A stretch of DNA of 34,324 nt from Gammaproteobacteria bacterium (GCA_020027345.1 JAHRAH010000049.1:1-34324); one strand, 5' to 3'. Positions 1 through 8,163 are shown, counted from the first letter of the stretch. Notes: generated by a model from the sequence alone, not told the origin. Made by a program: numbers and translations.

Positions 1-118
1 CAAGCAAAGGTGCGCGAAGCCGAAAACTTCCTCAACCGCCGCCCGCGCCCCTCCATGAACTACCAAACCTCCAACCATATGTTCTTCGCGTAAAATCCTT
101 TTGTTGCATTTCGGACTT
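1..118 (+). mobile_element. 3' end of an IS30-like insertion sequence (transposase C-terminus plus probable inverted repeat)
   Basis: The first 93 bases are an open frame ending in TAA at 91-93 whose last 30 residues include FLNRRPRPSMNYQT, followed by SNHMFFA. This resembles the LNxRPRxxLxYxTPxEVF end of IS30-family transposases. After the stop, about 101-118 (GTTGCATTTCGGACTTTA) resembles the kind of terminal repeat I associate with IS30 elements, so the element probably ends near 115-120. The truncated dctP starts immediately after. Only the 3' end lies in the window, so the other terminus and the target duplication cannot be seen. The family call rests on one short motif. Confidence 0.6.
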
Positions 119-120
119 TA

Positions 121-615
121 ATGTGCAGTCCTTTGGTGAGCAAGATGATTGAGACCTGGGGCGGCAAGCCGGTGTTTATCGCGCCCAAGGAGGTTTTTCA
201 ATCCGCCGAGCGCGGCGTTGTGGACGGAATCAACATGGGCGTCGCCACTTACAGTTCGTGGAAGTTGTGGGGCGTGATGCCCTATATGGTAAACGCCAAT
301 CTGTTTTACGGCAACATCATTTATATGATGAACAAGGAAAAGTTTGACGCTTTGTCCGCCGCCGACCAAAAAGCGCTTGCGGAAGCGGCGCGCGAATCCG
401 AAGAGTGGCTCAAACCCCGTTACGAACAATGGATTAATGAACGCGTTGGCGACGCCGTGATGAAAGGCGGCGGCGCTGCGGTTTCCATTTCCGCGAAAGA
501 ACGCGCCCGCCTGATAAGCAGCGTGCAAGCGGAATGGGACAAAGAAGTAGACCAAGGTTGCGGCGGAGATTTGGCGGAAAAGATTCGCGGGCTCTACCGC
601 CGTCACGGCGCGTAA
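121..615 (+). pseudogene. 5'-truncated TRAP transporter substrate-binding protein (DctP family)
   Basis: These 164 codons match the C-terminal half of DctP-type periplasmic binding proteins. Such proteins are normally about 330-380 residues with a signal peptide, and both the signal and the first lobe are absent here. The sequence opens inside the ligand-binding region (SPLVSKMIETWGGKPV) and contains the family pattern EVFQSAERGVVDG (about residues 28-40), a hinge and a C-terminal helical tail. The ATG at 121 is probably not the native start: homology seems to begin abruptly at the IS30-like junction. Intact dctQ and dctM genes follow 36 bases downstream, so this was the binding-protein gene of that operon. 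The fragment cannot be exported or bind ligand alone. Truncation by the insertion sequence is inferred from the abutting sequences. Confidence 0.8.
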
Positions 616-651
616 TCGCGGGGTTCATCCGACGCCCGCCGGCGGCGCGGC

Positions 652-1155
652 GTGAAAAAGGCGATTGTTCGCGCCCGCCGCTTTGTCGGCGCGCTGGGAT
701 ATGCGGCGATGGCGGCCGGCGCCGTTGTTGTTCTCGCGCTGGCGGCGTGGGTTTCCTACGGTGTTGTTATGCGCTATGTCTTCCGCTCGCCGGACGCGGT
801 AGTCACCGAGGCGACGGCGCTTTTGCTTTTTCCGGTCGCATTTGCCGGGCTTGCTTACGCTCTGGAAATGGACGCATACCCGCGCGTGACCGTGCTGGTT
901 GACAAACTGCCGCCGCGCGCCGCGCAGTTCTTGGAAGGCGCGTGCCGACTGATGATGTCGGCAGTGGGTGGTTTTTTTGCGCTGGCGGCTTCGCAAGCGG
1001 CGGTGCGCGATTTTCATTCGGGCGCGGCTTCGGAAATTCTGCTTTGGCCGCGCTGGATTTTCTGGACGCCTTCCGCCGCCGCGCTTTGGCTTTTCGCTTT
1101 ATTGGCCGCGCTGCATTTTGCCGAAACACTGGCGGGCGCGAAAGAAAAACAATAA
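652..1155 (+). CDS. TRAP transporter small permease subunit (DctQ family)
   Basis: This 167-residue protein has about four hydrophobic segments (roughly 14-37, 55-72, 95-115 and 135-155), the expected size and topology for DctQ, the small inner-membrane subunit of tripartite ATP-independent periplasmic transporters. The motif VVMRYVFRSPDAVVTEATALL (split across 39-59) matches the DctQ pattern RYxFxxPxxWxEExxxxL. The start is GTG at 652; no ATG is near and the frame begins naturally there. It lies between the truncated dctP and dctM with 5 bases to dctM. Without its binding protein, function would depend on a substitute encoded elsewhere. Confidence 0.88.
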   Translation: MKKAIVRARRFVGALGYAAMAAGAVVVLALAAWVSYGVVMRYVFRSPDAVVTEATALLLFPVAFAGLAYALEMDAYPRVTVLVDKLPPRAAQFLEGACRLMMSAVGGFFALAASQAAVRDFHSGAASEILLWPRWIFWTPSAAALWLFALLAALHFAETLAGAKEKQ

Positions 1156-1160
1156 CCGCA

Positions 1161-2459
1161 ATGGAATGGTATGTCGTTGGCGCCGGATTGCTTTCGCTGC
1201 TGGTGTTTTTTATTCTCGCGGGGTTGCCGGTGCCTTTTGCGCTTGCGGCGGCGGCGCTTCCGTTTTTGTGGAACATACAGGGCGTGCCGACTTCGCTTGT
1301 GGCGAGCGCGTTGAAATTGTGGGGCGTCTGGGTGGATTACATTTTGCTGGCGGTGCCGTTGTTTGTTTTTCTCGGCGAATTAATCGGGCGCTCCTCCATC
1401 GGCCCGAATTTATATTTGGTAATGCATCAGCAGCGCGCGCGCGGCTCGGCGGCGTACGGTTCCATCGGCGCTTGCGCGGGCTTTGGCGCGGTTTGCGGCT
1501 CTTCCATGGTCGGTGCGCTCACCATCGGCGGCATCGCCCTGCCCGAAATGTTGAAACTCGGATACGACAAGCGGCTGGCAAGCGGGGTGCTGGCGGCGGG
1601 CGGGACATTGTCGGTGTTAATTCCGCCCAGTTTGATAATGCTTTTTTACGGCATTGTCACCGACAGCCCCATCGGTGAATTGTTTATTGCCGGCATTGTT
1701 CCGGGTTTGATTTTGACGGCGCTTTTTGTTTTGGTCGTCGTTGTTTGGAACAAAATGCAGCCCGGCGCCGTGCCGGAAAGCGGCGGCGGAAGGCGGGTGC
1801 CGCTTGCCAAAGCCGCGTCTTCCATCGGCTCTATTGCGGCAATCGGGGCGGTCATTACCGTTTCCATATATTTCGGCGTCGCCACCCCGACGGAAGCGGC
1901 GGCGATTGCAGTGTTGCTGACGACTGCGCTTGCTTTCGCTTTTGGCGGACTCACTGTGCGCGCTTTTTGGAGCGCACTGGCGGCGACTATGCGCACAATG
2001 GGATTTCTCGGGCTGCTTTTGTCGGCGGGGGTTTTGTTCGGATTTGTGCTGGCGTATTACCGCGTGCCGCAGGAATTCACGGCGGCATTTTTGTCCCTGG
2101 AATTATCGCCATTTGCGGTGCTGGCTTTTGTCATCGTTTTTTACATTGCGCTGGGAATGTTTTTGGAACCGGTGTCAATGACTTTCATCACTCTGCCGAC
2201 ATTGTTTCCGCTGGTTCACGCCGCCGGCTTTAATCCGGTGTGGTTTGGCGTTTTGTATACGATAACGATGGAGATTGCGGTTCTCACTCCGCCGGTCGGT
2301 TTGAATTTGTATGTCATACAAGGCGTCGCGCGCAAGGATGTTTCCATCGGCGATGTCATCCGCGGCTGTCTGCCGTTTATCGGCGCGCTAACGGTTTTGA
2401 TTTTTCTGCTTGTTGCCGAACCGGAAATAGCGCTGTGGCTGCCGGAGTTTTTGCGGTGA
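1161..2459 (+). CDS. TRAP transporter large permease subunit (DctM family)
   Basis: A 432-residue polytopic membrane protein of normal DctM length, forming the ion-coupled translocation channel of a TRAP transporter. Visible family features are the GELIGRSSIG region, GFGAVCGSSMVGALTIGGIALPEM (split across about 110-133), a re-entrant hairpin with GTLSVLIPPS, the FGVATPTEAAA loop in the middle, and TPPVGLNLYVIQGV near the C-terminus. I chose ATG at 1161, directly after the dctQ stop; the frame stays open further upstream but only as an overlap with dctQ. The stop overlaps the start of the next gene (GTGA at 2456-2459), implying translational coupling. The substrate is unknown. Confidence 0.93.
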   Translation: MEWYVVGAGLLSLLVFFILAGLPVPFALAAAALPFLWNIQGVPTSLVASALKLWGVWVDYILLAVPLFVFLGELIGRSSIGPNLYLVMHQQRARGSAAYGSIGACAGFGAVCGSSMVGALTIGGIALPEMLKLGYDKRLASGVLAAGGTLSVLIPPSLIMLFYGIVTDSPIGELFIAGIVPGLILTALFVLVVVVWNKMQPGAVPESGGGRRVPLAKAASSIGSIAAIGAVITVSIYFGVATPTEAAAIAVLLTTALAFAFGGLTVRAFWSALAATMRTMGFLGLLLSAGVLFGFVLAYYRVPQEFTAAFLSLELSPFAVLAFVIVFYIALGMFLEPVSMTFITLPTLFPLVHAAGFNPVWFGVLYTITMEIAVLTPPVGLNLYVIQGVARKDVSIGDVIRGCLPFIGALTVLIFLLVAEPEIALWLPEFLR

Positions 2460-3220
2460 CTTTGCCGTATGTCCGCAAAAGCGGCGGGGGGATTCCGCTG
2501 GTTTTAGTTCACGGTTACCTGGGCGGCGGCGCGCAATGGCGCGGACAAATGCGCGCGTTTAAGGGAATGCGCGTTGTCGCTCCGTGCTTGCCGGGCTTTG
2601 GCGAAAGCGCGCGCTTGCCGGCGCCAAAGACCGTCGGCGGCTTTGCCCGGGCGGTGTTGAATTTACTGCAGCGCGAAAACATTCCGCGCTTTTTTCTTCT
2701 CGGACATTCCATGGGCGGAATGATTGCACAAGAGATTGCGCGCATTGCGCCGGAAAAAGTCGGCGCATTAATTCTTTACGCAACCGGCGCGCTCGGCGCT
2801 TTGCCGGGGCGCTTTGAAACGATGGAAGAATCGCGGCGGCGGCTTTTGGAAGAAGGCGCGCAAAAAGCCGCGGCGCGCATTCCGGCGAAGTGGCTGGCGC
2901 GGGGAAAAAACGCCGGGCGCAATTACCGCCTTGCCGTTTGCCTTGCCCGGCGCGCGGATGTTTCCGCGCATCTGGCGGGACTGGCGGCGATGCAGGCGTG
3001 GGACGGACGCCGCGCATTGCGGCGCATCGGCTGCCCGGTTTTAATTGTCTGGGGCGATTTGGACCAATCGTACCGCCGCGAACAAATTGATTTTTTGCAC
3101 AACAACATTCCCCGCGCCGAACTTGCAGTTATTGCGGGCGCGAGTCATCTGGCGCATTTGGAAAAGCCGCGACAATTCAACGCCGCCGTCAGGAAATTTA
3201 TCGCCCGGCAAAACATTTAA
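2456..3220 (+). CDS. Alpha/beta-fold hydrolase
   Basis: A 254-residue protein with the complete alpha/beta-hydrolase layout: oxyanion region LVLVHGYLGG (about 16-25), nucleophile elbow GHSMGG with Ser85, acid GDLDQSY (Asp201 or Asp203) and His231 in GASHLAHLE near the end. There is no signal peptide, so it is cytoplasmic. Its GTG start overlaps the dctM stop codon, placing it in the TRAP operon. It plausibly hydrolyses an ester or lactone brought in by that transporter. The family also includes enol-lactone hydrolases, carboxylesterases and haloperoxidase-like proteins, and nothing here settles the substrate. Confidence 0.88.
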   Translation: MTLPYVRKSGGGIPLVLVHGYLGGGAQWRGQMRAFKGMRVVAPCLPGFGESARLPAPKTVGGFARAVLNLLQRENIPRFFLLGHSMGGMIAQEIARIAPEKVGALILYATGALGALPGRFETMEESRRRLLEEGAQKAAARIPAKWLARGKNAGRNYRLAVCLARRADVSAHLAGLAAMQAWDGRRALRRIGCPVLIVWGDLDQSYRREQIDFLHNNIPRAELAVIAGASHLAHLEKPRQFNAAVRKFIARQNI

Positions 3221-3270
3221 CGCCGGGTATTGCATCACCGTCGCCGCCGCTCCGGCGAAGAAAGCGAAAT

Positions 3271-3297
3271 AGGACATATAGGTCTTACAGGTCTTAT
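3271..3297. repeat. Three tandem 9-bp repeats (AGGNCNTAY)
   Basis: AGGACATAT, AGGTCTTAC and AGGTCTTAT follow one another without spacing in the short gap between the hydrolase and the convergent dctM. The function is unknown. The tract is A/T-rich compared with its surroundings. Confidence 0.6.
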
Positions 3298-3300
3298 AAC

Positions 3301-3345
3301 AATTTGCCGGATTTCCGCCTTTGGACAAAATGCGGGAATGACGCC
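3301..3345. repeat. Degenerate copy of the dispersed GTCATTCCCGC palindrome
   Basis: AATTTGCCGGATTTCCGCC at 3300-3318 and GCGGGAATGACGCC at 3332-3345 match the inverted form of the palindrome that is abundant at 30997-32801. It sits between convergent genes (hydrolase + and dctM -) and can fold into a stem-loop, so it may act as a bidirectional terminator. That role is inferred. Confidence 0.65.
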
Positions 3346-3348
3346 GGA

Positions 3349-4653
3349 CTACTTAAGCAAAACCAGGGAAAACCAGGGGATGTATGCGAGGAGCATTGCC
3401 ACGAGCAGCATTGCGAAGACGAAAGGGGCGGCGTAGCGCGCGACTTTCAGTATCGGCTCGCCGGTGATGCCGGTGATGACGAACAGATTCAGCCCTATCG
3501 GCGGCGTGATAAAGCCGATGCCCAGCGCCGTCACCATCATCACGCAAAAATGCTCGTCCTCCATTCCTATCTCGCGCGCCAGAGGAAAAAGCACCGGCGC
3601 GATGAGGACGATGTTCGGCACCGCCTCCATCACGCAGCCGGCGATGATAAAAACGGCAAGCATCAGCGCTATCAAAACCGCCGCGTTGTCCGTCAGCGCC
3701 AGCAATTGTTCTATCGCGTATTGCGGAACGCTCAGCGCGCCCAGCGCCTCGGCGAGCGGCAACGAAAGGGCGACGGTCGGGAGTATCACGCCGTTTACTT
3801 TCGCCGAGGAAGCCAGCATCGGCGGGATGTCGGCGGGGCGCAGCGTCCCGCGCCAAAAGCCGACGGCAATCGTCGTCACCACCGCCACCGCCGCCGCTTC
3901 CGTCGGCGTGAAAATCCCCGAATATATCCCCCCCAAAATAATAAACGGCACCAGCAGCGCAAAGCGCGCGTCCCACACCGCAGCCAGCCAGCGCCGCAAG
4001 TGAAACCCCGCGCCGGCGTTTTCATAACCGGCGACGCGGTTGAGAACCGCGTTCGTCAACATTATCGCGGCGAGCACCATCACTCCCGGAATAATCGCCG
4101 CGGTAAAAAGCGTCCCCGCCGGCACGCCGAGAACCAACCCGATGACGATGTAGGCGATGGACGGCGGAATCAAAATGCCGGTGCAGGAACCCGACGCGAC
4201 CAGCGCCGAGGCGTAGGCGCGGGGATAACCGGCGGCGGTGAGCCGCCCGATGGTCATCCGTCCCAAAGCCGCGCAACCGGCGGCGTCCGAGCCGGAAATG
4301 CAGGAAAAAAAGCCGCAGCCCAAAACGGTGGAGCCGCCAAAGCCGGCGCGAAAACCGCCCGCCGTCGCTTCGGCGACATTCAGCAGTTTGTCGGACAAGC
4401 CCGTGCGCACCAAAGCGTCCCCCGTCAGAATAAAAAGCGGAATGGCGATGAGCGCGAACGCGTCAACGCCCTCAAACAGCGCCTCGCCGATGAGCGAAAG
4501 CGGCAGCGCCTCGGTGAGCAAAAGCAGCAGCGAAACGCCAATCCCCATCGCCACCCACATCGGAATGCCCAAACCGAGCAGCACGACTATAAGCAGCAAC
4601 GGTCCCGCTATGTCCCAGCCCCATTCCACGGCGGCTTCGGGGCGGGAGAACAT
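3349..4653 (-). CDS. TRAP transporter large permease subunit (DctM family), second system
   Basis: A 434-residue DctM-type permease with about twelve hydrophobic segments. Family marks include GDALVRTGLSDKLLN, GCGFFSCISGSDAAGCAALGR (split across about 112-132), SGSCTGILIPPS, the central SGIFTPTEAAAVAV and TPPIGLNLFVITGITG near the C-terminus. The ATG at 4653 follows the dctQ stop by 3 bases and is preceded by a purine-rich GGGAGGG site. It is the last gene of the sulfatase-TRAP operon and converges on the hydrolase of the first TRAP cluster. It is clearly a different paralogue from the DctM at 1161-2459, with little similarity outside the family motifs. Confidence 0.93.
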   Translation of the reverse strand: MFSRPEAAVEWGWDIAGPLLLIVVLLGLGIPMWVAMGIGVSLLLLLTEALPLSLIGEALFEGVDAFALIAIPLFILTGDALVRTGLSDKLLNVAEATAGGFRAGFGGSTVLGCGFFSCISGSDAAGCAALGRMTIGRLTAAGYPRAYASALVASGSCTGILIPPSIAYIVIGLVLGVPAGTLFTAAIIPGVMVLAAIMLTNAVLNRVAGYENAGAGFHLRRWLAAVWDARFALLVPFIILGGIYSGIFTPTEAAAVAVVTTIAVGFWRGTLRPADIPPMLASSAKVNGVILPTVALSLPLAEALGALSVPQYAIEQLLALTDNAAVLIALMLAVFIIAGCVMEAVPNIVLIAPVLFPLAREIGMEDEHFCVMMVTALGIGFITPPIGLNLFVITGITGEPILKVARYAAPFVFAMLLVAMLLAYIPWFSLVLLK

Positions 4654-4656
4654 TTG

Positions 4657-5202
4657 TCAGTCCCTCCCGGAATCGGCGTCGGCGTCGGCGAACATCGCCT
4701 TGCCGGAATAGGGCTCGCGCCCGGCGCGCAAATCGGCAAAATCGCGCGCCGCGGACACGGCAAGGCGCATCACAATCAGCAAAAAACCCAGCGGCACGGC
4801 GGCGGTAAACCACGCCCGGTTGACGCGCAAGCCGCTCGTCAGCGAATCAAACTTGATGGAAGTCCAAACCGATTCCAGCGAATAGCGCAGCGCCACAAGC
4901 GCGAACAAACACGCGGCGACTTCGCCGAACAAATACAGCGCCGCTTTCGCCCGCGCCGGCAAAAACTGAAATATCACGCCGATGCGAATGTGCGTGCGCT
5001 CCCGCACCGCCGCCGCCGCGCCTATCCACACCAAATATACGAAGGCGTAGCGCGCCGTTTCCTCCCCCCAAACCGAGGAATAGGAAAAAACAAAACGGCG
5101 CACGACCTCGGCAAAAACAACCGCGACAATATATGCGTAAAGAACCAAAAGCGCCGGGCGCTCCCAGTCGCGGCGGAAGAATGCCGCCAGCCGCCCCGTC
5201 AT
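4657..5202 (-). CDS. TRAP transporter small permease subunit (DctQ family), second system
   Basis: With the ATG at 5202 this is a 181-residue protein with four hydrophobic segments and the DctQ signature VVRRFVFSYSSVWGEETARY (about residues 32-51), including the Trp-Gly-Glu-Glu core. The frame stays open up to 5391, but that extension overlaps dctP and encodes Arg/Pro-rich sequence without family resemblance, so I reject it. The MTGRLAAFFRRDWERP start gives the usual DctQ length. The gap to the dctP stop is 49 bases and to dctM 3 bases. Confidence 0.9.
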   Translation of the reverse strand: MTGRLAAFFRRDWERPALLVLYAYIVAVVFAEVVRRFVFSYSSVWGEETARYAFVYLVWIGAAAAVRERTHIRIGVIFQFLPARAKAALYLFGEVAACLFALVALRYSLESVWTSIKFDSLTSGLRVNRAWFTAAVPLGFLLIVMRLAVSAARDFADLRAGREPYSGKAMFADADADSGRD

Positions 5203-5251
5203 CGTCCCCGCCTTCCCCTTCGCAACTGTCGCCGCCGCCAGCGGCGGGCGC

Positions 5252-6391
5252 TCAGATGGAATCCACGATGTATCGTCCGGGCGCCGGAGTTTCGGCGGCG
5301 GCGAGCATCTTCTCAAAAGCCGCGGCCGAACCCAGCGCGGTTTCCTTAAACGAATCCCACTCCGCGCGCTGATGCCCGCCGAGTTGGACAAACTCCGCCA
5401 TCGCGCCGCTTTCCAGGGAATGGATTTTCACGCCCGCCTGCCGCATTTCGTCGGCGGCGTAGGCGAAGGATGCCGGCACCGTCGCCAGATTTTGCCGGAA
5501 TGTGATGTCCGACGCTTCCTCCACCGCGTCCTGCAATTTCGGCGGCAGCGATTGAAACCATTCCAGATTGCAACTGTAAACCTGCCCGCCGTGAACGCTT
5601 TGCGCGAGCGTGATGTGGTCCAGAATGTCGGCAAAGCCGAAAGCGTACAGTCCCCCGACGACGGGATCCAGCGCGTCGGCGACGCCCTGTTTGATGGCGG
5701 CGGGCGTCTCCCCCCATGCGACCGGAGTCGGATTCGCGCCCAGCAAACGGTAAAACTGCTGCAGCGTTTTGGAACCGGGCACGCGGAATTTAATCCCCTT
5801 CATATCGGCGGGCGAGAGAATCGCCGGCGCACCCTTGCGCACGGAAAAAGTGCGCGCCGAAATGCTGGTATACCAAAGCGCCTTGAACCCGCTTTTGGCG
5901 ATGGCGGGGTCTATCGCGTTTTTCCACGCGTCGGATGTCACCAGATTCACAAACCGCTGATTGGTCGCGCACCAGTAGGGAATGTTGACGATGTCCACCG
6001 CCGGCGCGAAGGGCGCGAAGTTGGAGATGGAATGCTGCGCGACTTGAATGACGCCTTGCTGCACTTTGTTCGCGAGTTTCTTCCCCGCGCCGAGTTTGCG
6101 CGCCGCGGCGAGGTTGACATAAATCTCGCCGCCGGAGATGTTTTGCACATTCTCCTTGAAGTGCGCCTGCATAATCGGGTAGTAACGCGAGGCGCCGACG
6201 ATGTAGGCGGTCGCAAAAATCATCTCGTGCTTCGCCTCTTTTTTGCGCCGCGCCTCTTCCTTCGCCGTCTGCGCCAGCGCGCCCTGCGTCAGCGCCCCGC
6301 CCGCAGCGGCGACAGCCGCCGCCGTAAAGCCAAAGCGCGCCGCGCCGCCGATAAAGCGCCGCCGATTCTCGTCAATGTGGTTTTCGCTCAT
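5252..6391 (-). CDS. TRAP transporter substrate-binding protein (DctP family) with Tat-like signal
   Basis: A 379-residue periplasmic binding protein. The N-terminus carries RRRFIGG (about 10-16) followed by a hydrophobic Ala-rich stretch ending near ALAQTA, which looks like a twin-arginine export signal. The mature part has DctP features: KLANKVQQGVIQVAQ, the specificity-domain segment SPADMKGIKFRVPGSKT, and AWGETPAAIKQGVADALD, where the Arg of KFRVP would be the conserved carboxylate-binding residue. A strong AGGAGG site precedes the ATG, which overlaps the stop of the small membrane gene upstream (ATGA). A carboxylate ligand is likely from the family, but its identity is unknown. Linkage to a sulfatase suggests a sulfated or osmolyte-like compound (inference). 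Confidence 0.92.
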   Translation of the reverse strand: MSENHIDENRRRFIGGAARFGFTAAAVAAAGGALTQGALAQTAKEEARRKKEAKHEMIFATAYIVGASRYYPIMQAHFKENVQNISGGEIYVNLAAARKLGAGKKLANKVQQGVIQVAQHSISNFAPFAPAVDIVNIPYWCATNQRFVNLVTSDAWKNAIDPAIAKSGFKALWYTSISARTFSVRKGAPAILSPADMKGIKFRVPGSKTLQQFYRLLGANPTPVAWGETPAAIKQGVADALDPVVGGLYAFGFADILDHITLAQSVHGGQVYSCNLEWFQSLPPKLQDAVEEASDITFRQNLATVPASFAYAADEMRQAGVKIHSLESGAMAEFVQLGGHQRAEWDSFKETALGSAAAFEKMLAAAETPAPGRYIVDSI

Positions 6392-6621
6392 CGCGGTCCT
6401 CCTGTTTTTTTCAGTGTGTCACTTTTCGCCCGCTCCGCGCGGATGGCCGCGGCGACGGCGCAAGCGACAGCCGCGAGCAAAAGAAAAAACTCGGGGACGC
6501 CGTCCAAGGGCGCGGCCGTGCCGGTGCCGCTCCACAAACGGTATTTGCCAACGCAAACATTTCCGGCAAAAACCAGCAGCAACAGCAGCGAAGCGGCGGC
6601 GAAGCGGCGGCGGGACTTCAT
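6388..6621 (-). CDS. Small two-helix membrane protein, unknown function
   Basis: A 77-residue product with a basic start (MKSRRR), a hydrophobic segment at about 8-24, a polar stretch containing KYRLWSGTGTAAP, a second hydrophobic segment at about 46-62 and a charged tail. I do not recognise a family. The case for a real gene is its placement: its ATG overlaps the sulfatase stop (ATGA at 6618-6621) and its stop overlaps the dctP start (ATGA at 6388-6391), so it is embedded in a translationally coupled operon. It could be a small accessory subunit of the TRAP system or of the sulfatase. No direct evidence supports either. Confidence 0.65.
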   Translation of the reverse strand: MKSRRRFAAASLLLLLVFAGNVCVGKYRLWSGTGTAAPLDGVPEFFLLLAAVACAVAAAIRAERAKSDTLKKTGGPR

Positions 6622-8156
6622 TTTTCGGCGTCCGGCATCGCCGGCGCAACAAACGGAAACCGCGCGCGCGCTTTGGTGTCGGCGACATGCGCGCCGCGCA
6701 CATAACGCTTGTCGTCGCCCTCCCGCGCGATGTAAACATATTCCGGCATCCCCCCGGTAACGCGGTGAATGAAAAGCCGCCGCCGCTGACTGTCGGCAAC
6801 CCGCGCGCGAACTTCGCCGATGTCCCAGCCGTCGCGCGCAATCCCCGCCAACTCGTCGGCGGCGATTTTGTGCGCGGCGTCCTCCGCCAGATTGTTTTGT
6901 TCCAGCGGGTCTTTTTCCATGTCAAACAGCAGCCGGTCTTCGCCTTCCAAATCCATAAACTTCCAGCGTCCCCGGCGCACCATCCGGCTCGGCCCCGTGG
7001 AACCGTCCGCGGAATACTCGCCGATGACAGTGTCGCGCCATTGTCCCCCGCCGCCGTTCGCAAAAAGCGAAGCGAAACTCGCGCCGTCGGCCGGCGCGCG
7101 CAAATCGCAGCCGCCGGCAATCTCCAAAATAGTCGGCATCAAATCGGCGAGCGAAACATTTTCTTTCACCCGCCGCGACTGTTGTTTTCCGGGAAGGCGA
7201 ATCAAAAGCGGCACCCGCGCCGACCACTCAAAAAAATGCTGCTTGTACCACATTCCGCGCTCGCCCATCATATCGCCGTGGTCGGCGGTGAACACTACCG
7301 CGGTGTTGTCGGCGAGTCCCGCATCTTCCAGCGCGCGCAAAAGCCGCCCGACTTTGTCGTCTATGCACGAAATCATCCCGTAATACCCGCGCCGCGCGCG
7401 CCGAATATCCTCCTCCGTCACAGTAAACAAATGCCGCCCGTGACAGTAATACAAATTGCGCGAGAGTATGTCCCGCTTTTCCGGCGGCAAATCGGGCGCG
7501 GCGGGCATGTCAATTTCGCCGTCGCCGTAACGGTTCCAGAATTCCTCGCCGATGACAAAAGGCGAATGCGGCTGCGTAAAGGAAACCGTGAGAAAAAACG
7601 GCGACCCGCCGCTGCGGCGCGCGGTGTCGTATATTTCCCTTATGCCGTTGTATTCCACTTCGTCGTCAAAATCCATTTGCAAAGTGCGCTTGCACGGTCC
7701 CGATTCAATCACCGGCGCCATCGTCAGATTGGTCGGGCGAAACTCGCGCCCCTTGCTCCAATCCACTGTCGTGGCGAAATTTGCCGTGTAGATGTCGGTC
7801 GTCAGACGGCGTTCGTAACCGTGTAATTGGTCGGGCCCGACAAAATGCATTTTGCCGCACAATGTCGCGCTGAATCCCAAATCGCGCAGGTAATGCGCCA
7901 GCGTCGGCGTTTCCGAAGAAAAGGAACTGGCGTTGTCAAAACAATCCAGCGCATGCGCCAGCCGTCCCGTGTGCAAAACCGCCCGCGAAGGCGCGCATAT
8001 CGGAAAATTACAATAAGCGTTTTCAAAAACCGCGCTTTGTTCGGCGAGCGCGCAAAGATTCGGCGCGCGCACGACCGGATGCCCGTAACAAGGAAGCGCC
8101 GCCGCCGCCATCTGGTCGGCCATAATCAAAAGAATGTTCGGGCGCGCAAAAGGCAC
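6618..8156 (-). CDS. Type I sulfatase, choline-sulfatase (BetC)-like
   Basis: A 512-residue alkaline-phosphatase-superfamily sulfatase. The formylglycine signature is CAPSRAVLHTGR with Cys54. The N-terminus RPNILLIMADQ supplies a metal-binding Asp, GKMHFVGPDQLHG and LTTDIY are strongly BetC-like, and TADHGDMMGERGMW holds the second metal site. It would hydrolyse an organic sulfate ester such as choline-O-sulfate, releasing sulfate. There is no signal peptide, which fits a cytoplasmic enzyme acting on imported substrate. I chose GTG at 8156 because family members begin a few residues before PNIL and a TGATACAAT box ends 7 bases upstream; an in-frame ATG at 8195 would add 13 residues. It heads an operon with a membrane protein and a TRAP transporter. 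Exact substrate unproven. Confidence 0.88.
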   Translation of the reverse strand: MPFARPNILLIMADQMAAAALPCYGHPVVRAPNLCALAEQSAVFENAYCNFPICAPSRAVLHTGRLAHALDCFDNASSFSSETPTLAHYLRDLGFSATLCGKMHFVGPDQLHGYERRLTTDIYTANFATTVDWSKGREFRPTNLTMAPVIESGPCKRTLQMDFDDEVEYNGIREIYDTARRSGGSPFFLTVSFTQPHSPFVIGEEFWNRYGDGEIDMPAAPDLPPEKRDILSRNLYYCHGRHLFTVTEEDIRRARRGYYGMISCIDDKVGRLLRALEDAGLADNTAVVFTADHGDMMGERGMWYKQHFFEWSARVPLLIRLPGKQQSRRVKENVSLADLMPTILEIAGGCDLRAPADGASFASLFANGGGGQWRDTVIGEYSADGSTGPSRMVRRGRWKFMDLEGEDRLLFDMEKDPLEQNNLAEDAAHKIAADELAGIARDGWDIGEVRARVADSQRRRLFIHRVTGGMPEYVYIAREGDDKRYVRGAHVADTKARARFPFVAPAMPDAEK

Positions 8157-8163
8157 GGCGGCG

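Noticed and set aside
3304-5349. 681-residue open frame on the plus strand
   Set aside because: It is antisense to the intact dctM and dctQ of the second TRAP system, is rich in Arg, Gln and His as expected from reversed GC-rich coding DNA, and shows no domain.
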